Shown: positions 24,240-35,551 of the stretch, piece by piece | Layout of the letters: every line of letters begins with the position of its first letter | How positions within the stretch are numbered: position 1 is the first letter of the stretch | From: Novosphingobium sediminis | Lineage (GTDB): Bacteria > Pseudomonadota > Alphaproteobacteria > Sphingomonadales > Sphingomonadaceae | Assembly (NCBI RefSeq): GCF_007991615.1 | Contig: NZ_BJYR01000031.1 | Coordinates: forward strand, 1-44,761 | DNA: 44,761 nt | Direction: 5' to 3' | Position numbers and translations under genes: made by a program | The notes under the pieces: generated by a model | What the model saw: only the letters and a program-made list of their open reading frames with translations | Told to the model about the DNA's origin: nothing | Database searches by the model: none

Positions 24240-26062
24240 GCAGGGACGCCCTCTTCCACCACCGGGACGTCCCAGACGCGGCAAGCAAGCTTGGTAAGGA
24301 AAAGCTGACGCGCTTCCACGTCCGTCACGGTCCAGTTGGGCCAGCATTCTAGCGCTTGCACCGTCTTAGTGATCTGATCTGCCACTCCAACAAGCTGGGC
24401 CTGCTTGTCAGCCTGGCAGCGGGTCAGGAGGAACTTGGACTGCCCGTAGCCCTTGATTTTTTCCGAGTACCGGGTGTTCGAGATGGAACGATTGATCGAC
24501 TTCTCGATCAGCAGCAAGTTGCCCAGGCTCTGGATCACTTCCTGATCCTGCGCGCGATCACCGAATTCCTGCTGGGCTTCGGCATCCGCATTATCGGCCA
24601 AGATGTGCTCGATGTCGTTGCCACCAGAGGTGTAGTCCATCAGGCGGTCGCGAGAATCGCTGGAACCGTAAGCCTGCAGATCGACATATTGGGTGATCTT
24701 GGCGATCAGGTAACGCAGTCGGAACTGCCTCAAATCATTTGCCCGTAGCTCCTTGAGGGCGCGGAAGAAGCTGCGCGCTAGTTCCGCGCGCTCCTTAGAG
24801 AAAACGTCCTCAACAAAGCCATCGAAATTGTCCTGGCTGACGGTCCGGAGCCTATGGGCCGCATCAACAAGCTTTCGCTCATAATCCTTGCCCGGCGTTC
24901 CCGTAATCAGCCAGACGAACATGATCTTCTCGATTTCAGCAGCAAGTCGCGAAAACAGCGGAGCCGGAAGGTGGCGGCCGGCCAATAGCAACATGAAATG
25001 CTGTTTGATCGATTGGCCGCCCAGCAGTCGCGTGTTTTCGATCCCAGGCTCGGGGCTGCCCGCCGCGTTCATGCCTTTTGCGAAGTGAGCATAGGCCTTC
25101 GCTGCTGCCTGCAGGCGTTTGGCGAAGGCTAGCGGCTCGGTGGTGTGACCTGTCGTGCCCGGGTTCTTTTGGAACCAGTCATAGATCGCGTCTTCACGCA
25201 GACGATTATCAAGATCGAATGTGGCTAGGAGATAATAGCGCAGGAACCGCAGCGGCTTTTCGCCGACCGCATAGATTTCATCGGTCAGCGATTTCCAGAC
25301 GCTCTTGAGCTCGGCAAACTCATGACCCTTGGCGTTCATGAACAAGAGGTTTTTCAACAGGTCCATGGCATCAAGCCCGGCCCCGCGATCGTTGATCGTC
25401 TCGAAGATCTTCAGCGCCTTTGTGATCGTCGGCGTCTCGATCCGGATCACCTTCACCTTATTGGTGAGATAGCCATAGAAGCGTAGCAGCGCAGCCCGAT
25501 CAGTTCCGAACGTGGTCGTCAGAAACTCCCGGATTGTGTCATAGGCACCGCCTAGATTGCGGATTGACCGAGAGCCATCCCGAACGGTCTGCGCGGCATT
25601 GCCTTGTGCATATTCGGCAAGAACCCCTCCGGCATCATCATACTGGACTTCCAGCCGAAAGCGGTGGGTAGTCACGCCTTGCCAGTCAGTGGAACTTGCC
25701 GCGATCTGGCTGGAAAGATCGTCAGGCAAGTTGCCACCAAGCTCATGAAGGGCATCCCTGATGGCGCACAGAGTGAGATACGAGGTAGTTGTGCGTTGCT
25801 GCCCGTCGATCAGCTCAAACACCTGATCCTGCCCGGCACAGACCACTATGGTGCCGATGAAGTATTCTGGTGCGAAATGCTGTGTCGCCCCTTCATATTC
25901 GGTATGGATGTCGGCAAGGAACTGGTTGACTTGATCGCCGCCATCCCCCTTGGGATCGCTTTCGCCCCAGACATATTCGCGCTGATAATCGGGCACGCGA
26001 TAAAAGTCCTGAAACAGGCGCTTCAGCGTCATGTCCTGGGAAACGATGCTCTGTTCGGTCAT
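24236..26062 (-). CDS. DUF262/DUF1524 GmrSD-like protein inside the RM operon
   Basis: A 608-residue protein. The N-terminal DUF262 (GmrS-like, ParB-type NTPase) shows PDYQREYVW at residues 24-32 and the signature DGQQRTT at 86-92. The C-terminal DUF1524 HNH-type nuclease carries IEHILAD with His486 and the phrase LGNLLLIEKSINRSISN. Family members such as GmrSD and BrxU cut modified DNA in a nucleotide-dependent way; RloF of some type I loci is a related cargo gene. Here it lies between hsdS and hsdR with 4-nt overlaps on both sides, so it is translated with them. It may target phage DNA with modified bases that HsdR cannot cut; this is inference. Confidence 0.88.
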   Translation of the reverse strand: MTEQSIVSQDMTLKRLFQDFYRVPDYQREYVWGESDPKGDGGDQVNQFLADIHTEYEGATQHFAPEYFIGTIVVCAGQDQVFELIDGQQRTTTSYLTLCAIRDALHELGGNLPDDLSSQIAASSTDWQGVTTHRFRLEVQYDDAGGVLAEYAQGNAAQTVRDGSRSIRNLGGAYDTIREFLTTTFGTDRAALLRFYGYLTNKVKVIRIETPTITKALKIFETINDRGAGLDAMDLLKNLLFMNAKGHEFAELKSVWKSLTDEIYAVGEKPLRFLRYYLLATFDLDNRLREDAIYDWFQKNPGTTGHTTEPLAFAKRLQAAAKAYAHFAKGMNAAGSPEPGIENTRLLGGQSIKQHFMLLLAGRHLPAPLFSRLAAEIEKIMFVWLITGTPGKDYERKLVDAAHRLRTVSQDNFDGFVEDVFSKERAELARSFFRALKELRANDLRQFRLRYLIAKITQYVDLQAYGSSDSRDRLMDYTSGGNDIEHILADNADAEAQQEFGDRAQDQEVIQSLGNLLLIEKSINRSISNTRYSEKIKGYGQSKFLLTRCQADKQAQLVGVADQITKTVQALECWPNWTVTDVEARQLFLTKLACRVWDVPVVEEGVPA

Positions 26063-27464
26063 GCGGCAATCTCCAGCGCGGCATCGCCCACGCGCACTTC
26101 GCCTGACATCAGGCGGGGAAGCAGGTAGTCGCGAGTTTCCGCAAGGGTGAGGTTTTGGAGGTCATTATGGATTGCCCGCTGCCAGAGCGGATCCATGACC
26201 TTGGACATCTCGTCGAACAGATTGTCCGGAGGGCAGACAGTCGTTGCAGATGAAAGATGACCGCGCTGGATATGGCCCATGGTTGTCGCCTTTGACGCCG
26301 CGATACTCTGGAATTCTGGCATGTGGTGGTGGACCCATCGCGCATAAAACCACTGCGGGTATTTGGTAGAGCTTACCTTGAAAAGGTGCTGATTCAGCGC
26401 TCCTTCGCCCTCTGTCCACACCTTCGCCATCAGGCTGCCTGACCAGGAAAACAGGAAGTCGCCGTCGCGGATGATATAGCGCTCCGGCAAATCACGAGAT
26501 GCTCGGTTGGACTTGTCACTGATTCCGCCGCGAAGTTCGGCAATCTTGATCACCGGCAGACTGGGCTCACCGGGCTGCGCGGGAAACTTCTGCAGTGCGA
26601 GCCCGTTCAGAAAGTCCGCGATCTGGTCCAGCGGCTTCTCGCTCCACCCAACAGGCAATTCATCTTCACCGAGAGTATCGGGGAACAAGTTGGCCAATTT
26701 GGCCGCGGTGACGGGATCGGGCGATAGCCCGCCCATGATCGCTGCTGGGTCTGTAACCCCTGCCATCTTCCGGCGGACAGGCCCGAAATCGACGAACCAG
26801 TCGCGGAAGATCGCCTGCGCCATCGCCTCTAGCGTCTCATTCATCCGCCGGTTGAGTTCGATCTTTTCGTCTAGGGCTGAAAGCGTGTCTGCAATCGCGC
26901 TCTGCTCTGGCCTTCCAGGCGCAGCAATATGAAAAGACTTGAGCTCAGGAAAATAAATAGTTTGATGAACGCTCCCGCTCGCAAAATTGAGCAGAGCGTT
27001 CCCTTCTGCGATCAAAGCATATTTGAGGTAACGATAGTCAAGATCAGGCCCACAAATCCAGTTTGCAAAATCCTGACTGGTGGCCATATCTCGCCCCATA
27101 ACGACTACGTAGCCCACCGACGCGGTTCGCGACAGGCACACAGTGTCTTTCGGTAAAACGCGAGACGCTGAATTGGCGATGCCAAGTTCATTGGTGTTTT
27201 CGTTAGTTTCGTAAATTGTGCGTCCGTGATTGCCGGTTGCGTCGCGGATACCGATCCAAGGAATGCTTCCGCCCCAATACTCCGGATGCCGTCTACTTGG
27301 CGTATGGCCGCTTTCCATCCGGGCTAAGTCAGATAGCAAATGACGCTTCCAGCCCTGCGGCAGCGGTGCGCCAGTATCTCCAACGGAGATCGCATATGCG
27401 CCCGGAATTTGCGCAGCGGTCGCCTCGCGCCCGCCCAATCGCCTGCGCTTCTCGCCTGTTTCTG

Positions 27465-27468
<4 letters not shown>
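26059..27468 (-). CDS. hsdS: Type I restriction-modification specificity subunit S
   Basis: A 469-residue protein with two target-recognition domains, the first at about residues 35-190 and the second at about 270-440. Each is followed by a conserved helical spacer, the first carrying LDEKIELNRRMNETLEAMA. Its two TRDs would set a bipartite DNA target; the target itself cannot be read from the sequence. The start is GTG at 27468, overlapping the hsdM stop as GTGA. It overlaps the DUF262 gene as ATGA. The first about 35 residues before GWKRHLLSDLARMESG look like an added N-terminal tail. Confidence 0.94.
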
Positions 27469-29301
<1,833 letters not shown>

Positions 29302-29309
<8 letters not shown>

Positions 29310-29469
29310 TCTGCCCCGCTTCAATCGCCTTCAGGCGTTCGTATTCTTCAACTGACAACACCACCACGACCGCCCGTCCGTGCTTTTCGACTGTAACCGG
29401 CTCCGCGCGCGCGATGTCGATCAGTCTCCCAAAGTTATACTTCGCATCCTTGGCAGCTAGTATTTGCAT
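29302..29469 (-). CDS. Phd/YefM-like antitoxin, orphan
   Basis: This 55-residue frame is easily missed. It starts MQILAAKDAKYNFGRLIDIA, continues with EPVTVEKHGRAVVVVLSVEE and ends in EYERLKAIEAGQNG. This is the N-terminal and middle part of the Phd/YefM antitoxin fold, which dimerises and binds DNA. The toxin-binding C-terminus is very short. No RelE-, Doc- or PIN-like toxin is adjacent: the stop overlaps the hsdM ATG by 8 nt. It is thus the first gene of the restriction-modification operon and may act as its autoregulator. No strong ribosome site precedes the ATG. Short palindromes lie directly upstream. Confidence 0.82.
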
Positions 29470-29587
29470 TGTTCAACAACCCCAAGCCCGAACGGCTACT
29501 TTTGGCCAAAATAGCCAAAAAGGGAAGTGCCTTGAGATCACTGCCTGGTGACGCCTTCCTCGCAAGCCTTGCGAGGGCAACGCGAGA
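29470..29587 (-). promoter_or_regulatory. Putative promoter/operator region of the phd-hsdMS-DUF262-hsdR operon
   Basis: A 118-bp AT-richer gap between druE and the phd-like gene. It holds the perfect palindrome TTTTGGCCAAAA (29500-29511). On the minus strand TTTTGGC occurs twice in direct order, nine bases apart within 29505-29520, and a third copy lies in the inverse sense at 29500-29506. A second palindrome, TTGTTCAACAA (29469-29479), abuts the phd start codon. These sites would suit binding by a dimeric Phd-like regulator. A clear -35/-10 pair could not be assigned. Confidence 0.45.
29558..29576 (-). terminator. Hairpin downstream of druE (weak terminator candidate)
   Basis: An inverted repeat CCTCGCAA/TTGCGAGG with a 3-nt loop starts 12 bases after the druE stop on the minus strand. 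The next T-run is about 35 bases further on, so this is not a classical intrinsic terminator. It may pause transcription or stabilise the druE mRNA end. Confidence 0.35.
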
Positions 29588-32500
29588 TCATTGTTTGGTA
29601 ACCGCGAAGTAGCTTTCACCGGTCCCCGACACTGCCGCGTTTGACCTATAGAGATCACTCGCTTGTGCTGCTGGTGCTGCGCGGAAGTCGTGCCTCGGCG
29701 GGTTGCCAACGATACGCCAGTACCCAAAACCTTGATCAAGCAGGACGAGAGCCTTGCGCCCGTCCGCATACTCCAACTCGAGCTTCCGCCCGTGAATGGC
29801 GCTTTCGGTCACCTCGAGGGCGACATCGAGACCAAGCTTTTCACCCAGAAACTGCGCCACGTCCTCCCGGTCGCCCTCATGATCCCAGTCGTTGAAGATC
29901 CGATACGGCACACGGTCTTTCTTCAACGGCTGTACAACCACATCGACTTCGACTGTGTCACCGGCCTTGAGTTCTGCGGCAAGAGTCTCGCAGGTCCTTA
30001 GGAACAGAAGCATGGGCAGCGGCGCATTGAGGTAGCGGTCTGAGTAGGAAATCCTGATCAGCTTGCCCGGATGCCAGATGCCTGCGGCTTCCATTTGCTG
30101 CTTCAGTTTTGCGCCGAAGCGCTTGCCAAACTGTCCAACCGGGCATTGGCCAAAGCTAAGCATGACCTCCACTTTGTCCCCGGGAGCGACTTGGCGCTCG
30201 AGGTCGTCGGCAGCGATCAAAGTGAAGGGCGTTGGCGGATTAACGCTACCGGAAACGACAGCATGGGTTTCACCAACGCCCCATCGCTCGCCGGGTTGCG
30301 CCGCATTCTCGTCGCGTGAAAAGAAACCCTTGGTGCTGTCCTGAGAGACCAATTCAGCGATACGATGGTTTCCGAAACGGCCTCCTGCAGCTTCGCCCAG
30401 TGCAAGCCGGAAGTCGTTGCGTACTGCCGTGTCGCGCAAGAACCGGCGCTCCACCTCAGCCAAGCTATCGGACGATTTGCGGGACAGAACCAGCGTCACC
30501 GGGACGCCGCGGGCGGAGGCAGACGAGAAAAACGAGCGCATCTTGATCGAGGATAGTTCGGCAAGGTCGAATGCATCGGGCAGGAATACAGTTACGCTAT
30601 CCCCGCTACGGGCGCGCAGCAGAATTGTGTTTGCTGCATCGTTGACAGCCTTCGCATCCGCAACGGCCCGGTCCTCCTCAGGCAACTCGGCATTCGTCTC
30701 AAGGAAGGCACGGACAGCGATCAACGCCGCGTTGCGGTCCAGGCGCCCTTGCTGTTTGTAGAGATCTGGCGCCAGCACACAGGCCGAGCACCCCATTTCG
30801 CATCCCTTGGGGCAGTCGAGAACATGAGAGGCCCGTTCAAACACATGATAGATGTCGTCGAGCAACCTCGGCGCATACCCGGCGCCGCCAGAGGCTTCGT
30901 CAAACAGGTGAACCGAAGGCGTCTTGCGGCCCAACTGGCCATCCCTTGCCGCAACTGAAATTCCCAGCTCGCGTGGCTCGATGCCAAGCCAGCGGGCGAG
31001 ACTTTCACGCAGAGCAGCGCCGAGTGCCCAGGCTGCGCCGTCGCTTTCGAGCCCCGGCAACTGGACTTCGACCACGTCGGTCAGAACCTCGTGCCCCAAT
31101 GCCAGGGCACGCGTGATCGCGTACCCTTGATCGTTCCCCGAACAACGATCAATCGCCTTCTTGTCGCGTGGCGTAAGCGGCCAGTGATCCTTAAGCGCGT
31201 CAGTGCCGGCTTCCCCGGCTCGTCCGCACTCGAGGCAAATCTCGTAACCCTTGTCGTTGGGCCCGCGCGAATGGTGGTAGATGTAGCCATCGTGCGAAGC
31301 ACGGATGCGACCGCTGGCCGGTTGCAGCAAGGGTTGCCACAAGGCGTCTCCCACGCTGACCTTTGGTGACTTTGGTTCGATGTAGACAGCCTGATCGGTG
31401 TCGGCATGGGGCTGCGCGTTCCAGTCGACCCTGAAGCCGGCCGGCTCGAGGAATTGCTCCGTCTTGACGTGCGGATCGCCGCAATGGTTGCAACGCTCGG
31501 CCATCTGGTGATCGGAACCCGCCCCACCGCATTGGTCGCACCACCAGGCCCAGCGCAAGTTCTGTGGCTCGCGCTGCCCGCTATCAATCGGGCTCAACCA
31601 ATTGAGAGTTACGCCGGCCGACTTCCAGACGAGTCCATCGACCACAACCTCAGCCCCCGGAGCATATTCTCGAATGGCAATGTCAGCATTGCGGGTCGGG
31701 CACTCATAGCGCCGATCCCGGGTTCCCTCCTCGTCGGAGCGAAGACGCTCCTGCGCTTTCTGAGTTTCTGCACACAGGGTATCGAACGGGACAACGGCTG
31801 TAGGGAACCCGCTTCCCGGGATCAGGGAGCGGTTGGCCAGCTCTTTGAGCAGGAACTCCTTGCACAAGCGCCGAGCCTGGAACTCGATTGCCTTCTTTGC
31901 TGGCCCATCAAGCGCATCGGCATCGTCCTTCAGGCGCTGCCAGGTCCGTTGGAAGTTTGCAGTTTCCTGTTCGAACATCACGGCCGTATGCTCTCGAATC
32001 TCAGTGTCGAATTCGAGCCCCGTGCCCTTCAGCAAGCGTCCAAGGCCAGCGTCCGTCGTCGCTGCGGTAGCCGGCAGTCGGAGCCATTCACAGAAGGCCC
32101 CTACGGGCGGCAGCCCTTCGAAGGGACGAAGATCAGCCCTGGAGCCGAAGAAATCGCCCGTCTTGGTCCGCGCGAACTCACCGTCCACCTCCCGGAACCA
32201 TTGGGCGAGCAGATAGGCGTTCGCGTGGCGCTGGGCGATACGGTCGGAATCCAGAGACACGCGGGGAGAAGCGAGCTTGCGTCCGAGGTAGCTGGCAGGA
32301 TCGGCGAAGGTTTCCTGATCGAGCGGGGTGTTGCGGGCAATTGTCAGGCTCGTCGAAAACCCTTGGCCCCGTCGACCCGCTCGTCCCGCGCGTTGGTTGT
32401 AGTTGGCAATCGAGGGCGGAACATTGGTCATCAGGACCGCCTCAATCGAGCCAATATCGACGCCCATTTCCATCGTCGTCGAGCAGGCAAGGAGGTTGAT

Positions 32501-35500
32501 GTCGCCTTGCTTGAACTGCTCCTCGAAATCCCGCAGCCGGTGCGGCGGCTGCTGCGCGCTATGTTCTTCCGCGCGCAGATAGGGTGTCGCTCTTGCCGCT
32601 TGGTCGTGAATATCGGTCCATAGACGCTGGCTGCGAAGAGAGCTCACCAACTCGTTGTCTGCGAGCCAGTCGGCTAGCCTTTGCTTTGCTTCGGAATTGA
32701 GTGGGCGGGTGTAGGGTAGCTTCGGGAATTCGACTTCCGCGACCACCTTGCCGTCGAACCTTCCAGTCCCAGTCGTGACTAGGTTTGGCGAACGGCCGAA
32801 CACGAGCCGGGGCAACACCCGCCGTGTGAGCGGGCATTGCCAGGCTTTGGTCACGGCTTCGATCTCTGCGGTTTTCTCGAGGCGCAGACTGAATGTGCCG
32901 CCGACACCGGAGAGAAGCGGCGCCATGTGTTCCCATGCTGTGCGAAGGAGTTGATTGATCTCGTGGCGATCGCGCGGCTCCGAGATATCCAACCTCAAAG
33001 CGGTAGCAAGGAGGAGGACAGCCGCCGGTTGCCCACCTTTCGTGTTAACCGATGGCCAGAGGATATCCCTCTTGGAACCGGGAGGTTGATCAGGTCCGAT
33101 GACATTCCGGGGACGCGCCCGCCCGGGCATCCAACGGGCGTCGCCGTCATCTACGTCCAACGCAAAATAGCTTCGGAGATAGTCGACCATGAAGTAGAGG
33201 AAATCGCGCCAGTCCTCGATTGAGTAACTTTTTGCCGCAACAGCCTCGGGCAGCTTTTCCTTGCCGATCCGCTCGATGTCCGGGAAGCGCAAGCGTGCAA
33301 GTCCCAGCGTTTCCATAGCATTGGCGTTGCGTGGCCGGCGAGCAAGTTCACGGAGTAGCATGAAGCGGGCAAGCGCTTCACGATTGTCATGATAGCGCTC
33401 GCTGCGATCCAGGTCCCAGACTTTGGCCATCATGCTGATGGTCGGCTCGGAGGCCAGAGCCGATATCAGGTCCTTCCACGCAATGCCGGCTGCGCCCCCA
33501 CCGTTGAGCTCGGCATCGATCTTTGCGATGTCGTCTTTGAACGATGGCATTTCATCGACCAGGCTCGCGAGCTTGGCGCGCTTCTGGATTAGCTCCTGCC
33601 GTTTCACCTCGGGCAAGTCGCTTCCTTGAGCCGCCTTCTGCACCGCATGGTAGATGAAACCGCGAACAAATCCGCGCTCACCGTTGGTCTCGATATTGGC
33701 GGCAAACCGGGCCGTGCCCTGTCGGCTGTCGGAGAAGCTGATCAACTGGCGGCCATCAAAAGGCAAGGCATGCTCTGCCTTGTGCGGTGAAACGCCTTCC
33801 AGGAGTATCGGCGCCGCATTTTGGGTCAGGAACGGCGTGCCGAAACGGAAAGACAGCATCGCGGGCCGTCCATGGCGCTTGTTGCTGAGGCAGGCCGGGC
33901 AACGCCCCTCGTTCAACTGCGTCAGCGAGAATTGGCTCGTGTCGTCGGTCAATTCGCCGCTGATGACGTCAAATCCAACAGGCGTCGACTGGGGTTGCGC
34001 GTTGATAGCGATCAGGCGTGGATGCCCGATGCCGTCCGGTTGCCGCTCTTCCTCGTCGTCTTCATCATGGTCCCGATCGCGGTAACTATTTTCGCGAAAC
34101 TCATCGGTGTCCTGATCGCTGCGCCGCGGCAAGACCCTGTCCCCCAAATCGTCCGCAGGCAGGAACGGCTCGCCACAATCCGGGCAGCTCTGAATCTCGA
34201 ACACCAGCGACTGGCAGTGTGGGCAACTGTCTTTCTGTTCAAACAGGACTGGGCCGAATGGCCAGCCGTCCGGCCGTGTGCCCCCGGTGCAGCCCGGATT
34301 AATGCAGGTCCACAGGCCAGGAATGGCGCGTGTAAAACTGTGCGCGCGCATCGGCAGGACCGGTCTCACCTCTTTGGCATTGTGCGCAGACAGGTCGAGC
34401 AGGATCTTGTCTGCAGACGTCGTCACAGATGACAGAGATGAAATGGTCTGCGGCTTCTTTTCGAGCATCTCGGCCACCACGCGGGCCGCCGGATCGTCGG
34501 ATGCAGTCAGGACCTTCGAAAGATCCACAGGTTGCGGCTTGCCGATTACGACATGCGTGCGCTCAAGCGGGACGCCAGCGATATCGGAGAGGAAGCGCTG
34601 CAGTGAAGCGACTGCCTCCGCGTCATCTGCCGAACCTATGGTGGCCGAGGTCGCTACAAATCGAACCTGATCGGGCGTCACATCGAACGCATTCATGACG
34701 CGCCGAAGCAGCAACGACAGCTCCGCAGCGGCTGAACCGATGTAGCTATGTGCTTCGTCGATCACGATCCAGCGCAGCTTGCCCCTGGACGCATCGAGTA
34801 TCTTACGGTCCTCACGCCGGATCGTCATGTATTCCAGCATCGTCTGGTTCGTGACGAGAATGGGTGGAGGGTTCACGCGGAGCGTTTCGCGGTAAAGAAC
34901 CTGATGCGGGACATCGTGCTCGGCCTTGTCGCGGTTTGATTTCCGCGCCGTGCCCATCAGCCCGTTGTAGAGGGCGAAGCGGACATCACCGGTGAGCGGT
35001 CTGGTCCAGGCCGTCAGACGCTTCTCCTGGCTCGCGATCAGGGCATTGAGCGGATACAGCATGAGGGCTCGCACACCAGTCAGCTGACCTTCTGCTTCAG
35101 ATGCGCGGACCAGATCATCAAGCAGCGGAACGAGGAAGCACTCGGTTTTGCCAGAACCGGTCCCACTAGAGACCAACACTGATTGCGGGTCTGCATTGCG
35201 CAGCAGTTCCCAGGTCCTCAGCTGGTGGGCGTAGGCAGGATAATCGAACCGCAACTCCGCATCGGGCGTTTTCGTGATTGCGTCGATCGTGCGCGGATGA
35301 AGTAGTGAAGTGAGTTCGTCAGGGCGCTTGCCTGACGAAACATAGCCGGGTGCTGCCTGAAAGAGCTGTTCCGACAGCAAGGCACCCTTGGAGGAATCCG
35401 TGCCAGCGAGGTTCTGCCGGAGAAAGGCATTCAGGCCCTCATGCCTGATGCCAGCACGAGACACGACCGCTTCTGCGAGGCCAGCCTGCAAGCGCCGATG

Positions 35501-35551
35501 GACATCCATCGGCGACAGACGGGTAGGCTGGGACATATCATCAGCGGTCAT
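29588..35551 (-). CDS. druE: DruE-like giant helicase with DUF1998 (Druantia type III)
   Basis: A 1987-residue protein. Its SF2 helicase has Walker A GTGSGKT at about residues 130-136, DEAH at 265-268 and SATIGS nearby. A long insert (about 420-960) includes CxxC zinc-ribbon pairs such as CPHCQ and CPDCGEPF. The second helicase lobe has MEMGVDIG and RAGRAGRRG at about 1030-1062. A further zinc ribbon is WWCDQCGGAG, and the DUF1998 cysteine cluster CPKGCEMGCSAC is at 1580-1591. About 395 residues follow. Size and architecture match DruE, common to all Druantia types. The ATG at 35551 has GGAG seven bases upstream and overlaps druH by 11 nt. The role in blocking phage is known for the family; the mechanism is not. 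Confidence 0.85.
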   Translation of the reverse strand: MTADDMSQPTRLSPMDVHRRLQAGLAEAVVSRAGIRHEGLNAFLRQNLAGTDSSKGALLSEQLFQAAPGYVSSGKRPDELTSLLHPRTIDAITKTPDAELRFDYPAYAHQLRTWELLRNADPQSVLVSSGTGSGKTECFLVPLLDDLVRASEAEGQLTGVRALMLYPLNALIASQEKRLTAWTRPLTGDVRFALYNGLMGTARKSNRDKAEHDVPHQVLYRETLRVNPPPILVTNQTMLEYMTIRREDRKILDASRGKLRWIVIDEAHSYIGSAAAELSLLLRRVMNAFDVTPDQVRFVATSATIGSADDAEAVASLQRFLSDIAGVPLERTHVVIGKPQPVDLSKVLTASDDPAARVVAEMLEKKPQTISSLSSVTTSADKILLDLSAHNAKEVRPVLPMRAHSFTRAIPGLWTCINPGCTGGTRPDGWPFGPVLFEQKDSCPHCQSLVFEIQSCPDCGEPFLPADDLGDRVLPRRSDQDTDEFRENSYRDRDHDEDDEEERQPDGIGHPRLIAINAQPQSTPVGFDVISGELTDDTSQFSLTQLNEGRCPACLSNKRHGRPAMLSFRFGTPFLTQNAAPILLEGVSPHKAEHALPFDGRQLISFSDSRQGTARFAANIETNGERGFVRGFIYHAVQKAAQGSDLPEVKRQELIQKRAKLASLVDEMPSFKDDIAKIDAELNGGGAAGIAWKDLISALASEPTISMMAKVWDLDRSERYHDNREALARFMLLRELARRPRNANAMETLGLARLRFPDIERIGKEKLPEAVAAKSYSIEDWRDFLYFMVDYLRSYFALDVDDGDARWMPGRARPRNVIGPDQPPGSKRDILWPSVNTKGGQPAAVLLLATALRLDISEPRDRHEINQLLRTAWEHMAPLLSGVGGTFSLRLEKTAEIEAVTKAWQCPLTRRVLPRLVFGRSPNLVTTGTGRFDGKVVAEVEFPKLPYTRPLNSEAKQRLADWLADNELVSSLRSQRLWTDIHDQAARATPYLRAEEHSAQQPPHRLRDFEEQFKQGDINLLACSTTMEMGVDIGSIEAVLMTNVPPSIANYNQRAGRAGRRGQGFSTSLTIARNTPLDQETFADPASYLGRKLASPRVSLDSDRIAQRHANAYLLAQWFREVDGEFARTKTGDFFGSRADLRPFEGLPPVGAFCEWLRLPATAATTDAGLGRLLKGTGLEFDTEIREHTAVMFEQETANFQRTWQRLKDDADALDGPAKKAIEFQARRLCKEFLLKELANRSLIPGSGFPTAVVPFDTLCAETQKAQERLRSDEEGTRDRRYECPTRNADIAIREYAPGAEVVVDGLVWKSAGVTLNWLSPIDSGQREPQNLRWAWWCDQCGGAGSDHQMAERCNHCGDPHVKTEQFLEPAGFRVDWNAQPHADTDQAVYIEPKSPKVSVGDALWQPLLQPASGRIRASHDGYIYHHSRGPNDKGYEICLECGRAGEAGTDALKDHWPLTPRDKKAIDRCSGNDQGYAITRALALGHEVLTDVVEVQLPGLESDGAAWALGAALRESLARWLGIEPRELGISVAARDGQLGRKTPSVHLFDEASGGAGYAPRLLDDIYHVFERASHVLDCPKGCEMGCSACVLAPDLYKQQGRLDRNAALIAVRAFLETNAELPEEDRAVADAKAVNDAANTILLRARSGDSVTVFLPDAFDLAELSSIKMRSFFSSASARGVPVTLVLSRKSSDSLAEVERRFLRDTAVRNDFRLALGEAAGGRFGNHRIAELVSQDSTKGFFSRDENAAQPGERWGVGETHAVVSGSVNPPTPFTLIAADDLERQVAPGDKVEVMLSFGQCPVGQFGKRFGAKLKQQMEAAGIWHPGKLIRISYSDRYLNAPLPMLLFLRTCETLAAELKAGDTVEVDVVVQPLKKDRVPYRIFNDWDHEGDREDVAQFLGEKLGLDVALEVTESAIHGRKLELEYADGRKALVLLDQGFGYWRIVGNPPRHDFRAAPAAQASDLYRSNAAVSGTGESYFAVTKQ

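Noticed and set aside
31406..32623. 405-residue open frame on the plus strand
   Set aside because: Antisense to the helicase part of druE; no motif, no ribosome site and composition typical of a shadow frame.
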